In this document: positions 62,915-64,000 of the stretch, in pieces
How positions within the stretch are numbered: position 1 is the stretch's first letter
How the letters are laid out: the number at the start of each line of letters is the position of its first letter
Assembly: GCF_009208555.1 (NCBI RefSeq)
Contig: NZ_WFLI01000024.1
Coordinates: 28,419-92,418, forward strand
Direction: 5' to 3'
Length of the DNA stretch: 64,000 nucleotides
DNA from: Janthinobacterium violaceinigrum
GTDB lineage: Bacteria > Pseudomonadota > Gammaproteobacteria > Burkholderiales > Burkholderiaceae_D
Made by a program: the position numbers and the translations under genes
Notes under the pieces: model-generated
Database searches by the model: none
What the model saw: only the letters and a program-made list of their open reading frames with translations
Told to the model about the DNA's origin: nothing

Positions 62915-64000
62915 TCAGCTGACGGTCTTGAAGAAGCGCAGCATCTCACGGCTGGCGTCCGGGCCCTTGCCATCCGTATAGCTGCCGCTGCCGCTGCCGC
63001 CCGACCACGCGTGGCCGGCGCCGTGGATCACCCAGTGTTCCCCCAGCGGCGAGCCGTCGGCCTGGCGGTGCGTGGTGCGCGTGTAGCGGTGGCCATTCGG
63101 CACACTGCCATCGATGGAATCGGCCCTGGCCGCCTTGCCGCCGGCCTGGCTGCGCACGCCCTGGGCGATCAGTTCATCGCCATTGCGCGGGTTGACGGTG
63201 GTGTCGCGGTCGCCGTGGAAGACGATGATGGGTACGCCGCCCGCCGGCGCCTGGCGCTGGGCATTGGGCATGGCGCCGCCCTTCATGGCGGCCAGCGCCG
63301 ACGGCAGGTCCTGTGCCGAGGCAAAGGGCAGGCCCGAATGCACACCGACGGCGGAAAACACGTCCGGATACAGGGTGCCGACGATGACGGCCATGGCGCC
63401 GCCCGCCGACAGGCCGGCGACGAACACTGCGCGTTCATTGACCGGGTATTCGTCGATGACCTGCTGGGCGATGCCGGCGATCAGCGACGGCTCGCCCTGG
63501 TCGCGCTGCTGGTCGATGGCATTGAACCAGTTCCAGCAGCGCGAGCTGTTGGCGCCCTGCGTCTGCGCCGGGTAGACGACAAAACACTCCTTTTCTTCGG
63601 CCAGCGCATTCATCTGCGTGCCGGCGGCGAAATCGTCGGGGTTCTGCGTGCAGCCGTGCAGCATGACGATCAGCGGCATGGCCTGGCCGTGATAGCTGCT
63701 GGGGATATACAGCTTGTACGAACGCGTGCCCGCATGGTTGCGGTACACGCCATCGATGAACTGCGCGCCAGCGGGCATGTCCGCCGGTGCCGTGGCCGGC
63801 GCATTGAAGCCGGGCGGATGAAAATTCGGCAGCTCGAAGCTGGGCATGTCGAAGCCGTGCTGCCCCAGGCCCACGGGCACGCCCAGGCGCGCCATGAAAT
63901 CCTGTGCGAAGTCCTGCGCCGCCTGCGCGGGCGTGGGCGGCGCCGCTGGCGTTTCCGGTGCGGCGGCCGCTTGCGGCTGGGCGCCTGCGGCAGGCGCCGG
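62915..64000 (-). CDS. PHB depolymerase-family esterase (5' truncated by window end)
   Basis: The frame is open to base 64000, so the true start lies outside; at least 361 residues. The first visible 35 are Ala/Pro-rich (linker), then FMARLGVPVGLGQ. The catalytic domain is the Esterase_phd type: MPLIVMLHGCTQNPDDFAAGTQMNALAEE, CWNWF, nucleophile elbow FVAGLSAGGAMAVIV, and the Asp and His blocks IIVFHGDRDTTVNPRNG and IHGAGHAWSGG. Family members are secreted or cytosolic PHB depolymerases or feruloyl-type esterases. Confidence 0.85.
   Translation of the reverse strand, partial: PAPAAGAQPQAAAAPETPAAPPTPAQAAQDFAQDFMARLGVPVGLGQHGFDMPSFELPNFHPPGFNAPATAPADMPAGAQFIDGVYRNHAGTRSYKLYIPSSYHGQAMPLIVMLHGCTQNPDDFAAGTQMNALAEEKECFVVYPAQTQGANSSRCWNWFNAIDQQRDQGEPSLIAGIAQQVIDEYPVNERAVFVAGLSAGGAMAVIVGTLYPDVFSAVGVHSGLPFASAQDLPSALAAMKGGAMPNAQRQAPAGGVPIIVFHGDRDTTVNPRNGDELIAQGVRSQAGGKAARADSIDGSVPNGHRYTRTTHRQADGSPLGEHWVIHGAGHAWSGGSGSGSYTDGKGPDASREMLRFFKTVS

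Overview
The window reads as a GC-rich Betaproteobacterial chromosome, most likely Burkholderiales/Oxalobacteraceae (Janthinobacterium/Massilia-like). This is inferred from the gene order mnmG-rsmG-parA-parB-atpIBEFHAGDC, the argB/HAD nucleotidase/slmA neighbourhood, three polyhydroxybutyrate-degrading enzymes and the general protein style; no 16S gene is present. I see no insertion sequence, prophage or CRISPR array. Both ends cut genes: a branched-chain amino-acid type binding protein on the left and a PHB-depolymerase-type esterase on the right.

Positions 1-8.3 kb hold the tail of a Liv-type ABC transporter, a 3-hydroxybutyrate oligomer hydrolase, an EAL phosphodiesterase, an iron-dependent alcohol dehydrogenase, an isolated nuoA-like gene and a guanidinium exporter (Gdx/SugE) preceded by a guanidine-II riboswitch. 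Four parS-like palindromes lie here. Their probable reader, ParB, is encoded at 11.9-12.8 kb in the block tRNA modification (mnmG, rsmG) - segregation (parAB) - ATP synthase (atpI to atpC), which ends in a strong terminator at 20.2 kb. A striking AT-rich 18-bp tandem repeat separates rsmG from parA.

Positions 20.2-28.8 kb: rsgA, preceded by an array of stem-loops and a tiny leader-like ORF. Then comes a compact cluster combining polyamine chemistry with membrane proteins: lipoprotein, speD, a Gly/Ser-rich mini-protein, a DUF4178 zinc-ribbon membrane protein, an SPFH-like protein and DUF350 on the minus strand. Divergent from it are a membrane-embedded aminopropyltransferase and a Tat-type FAD amine-oxidase-like protein. 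This is the best candidate in the window for a poorly described system.

Positions 28.8-47.4 kb form a sugar-oxidation island. A ChvE/GguA/GguB multiple-monosaccharide importer (minus) faces a long plus-strand run: xylX, xylB and xylD (oxidative Weimberg-type D-xylose route), xylFGH importer, XylR-type regulator and a degenerate mutarotase. It continues with DgoK, an IlvD/Edd sugar-acid dehydratase, a lactonase and a KDPG/KDPGal-type aldolase. The chvE and dgoK promoters share an almost identical upstream element at the same spacing, suggesting one regulator joins the two halves.

Positions 47.4-64 kb are ordinary accessory and housekeeping genes: CoA-binding protein, PPK2 kinase, semialdehyde dehydrogenase, PHB depolymerase, glutathione peroxidase, DUF1428, fused pabB-pabC, slmA, pyrimidine nucleotidase, TraB/GumN protein, tRNA-Thr(GGT), argB and a CWC cysteine-rich protein. 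A hybrid histidine kinase followed by an HD-GYP response regulator and the truncated esterase close the window. Several imperfect intergenic palindromes are scattered between operons.
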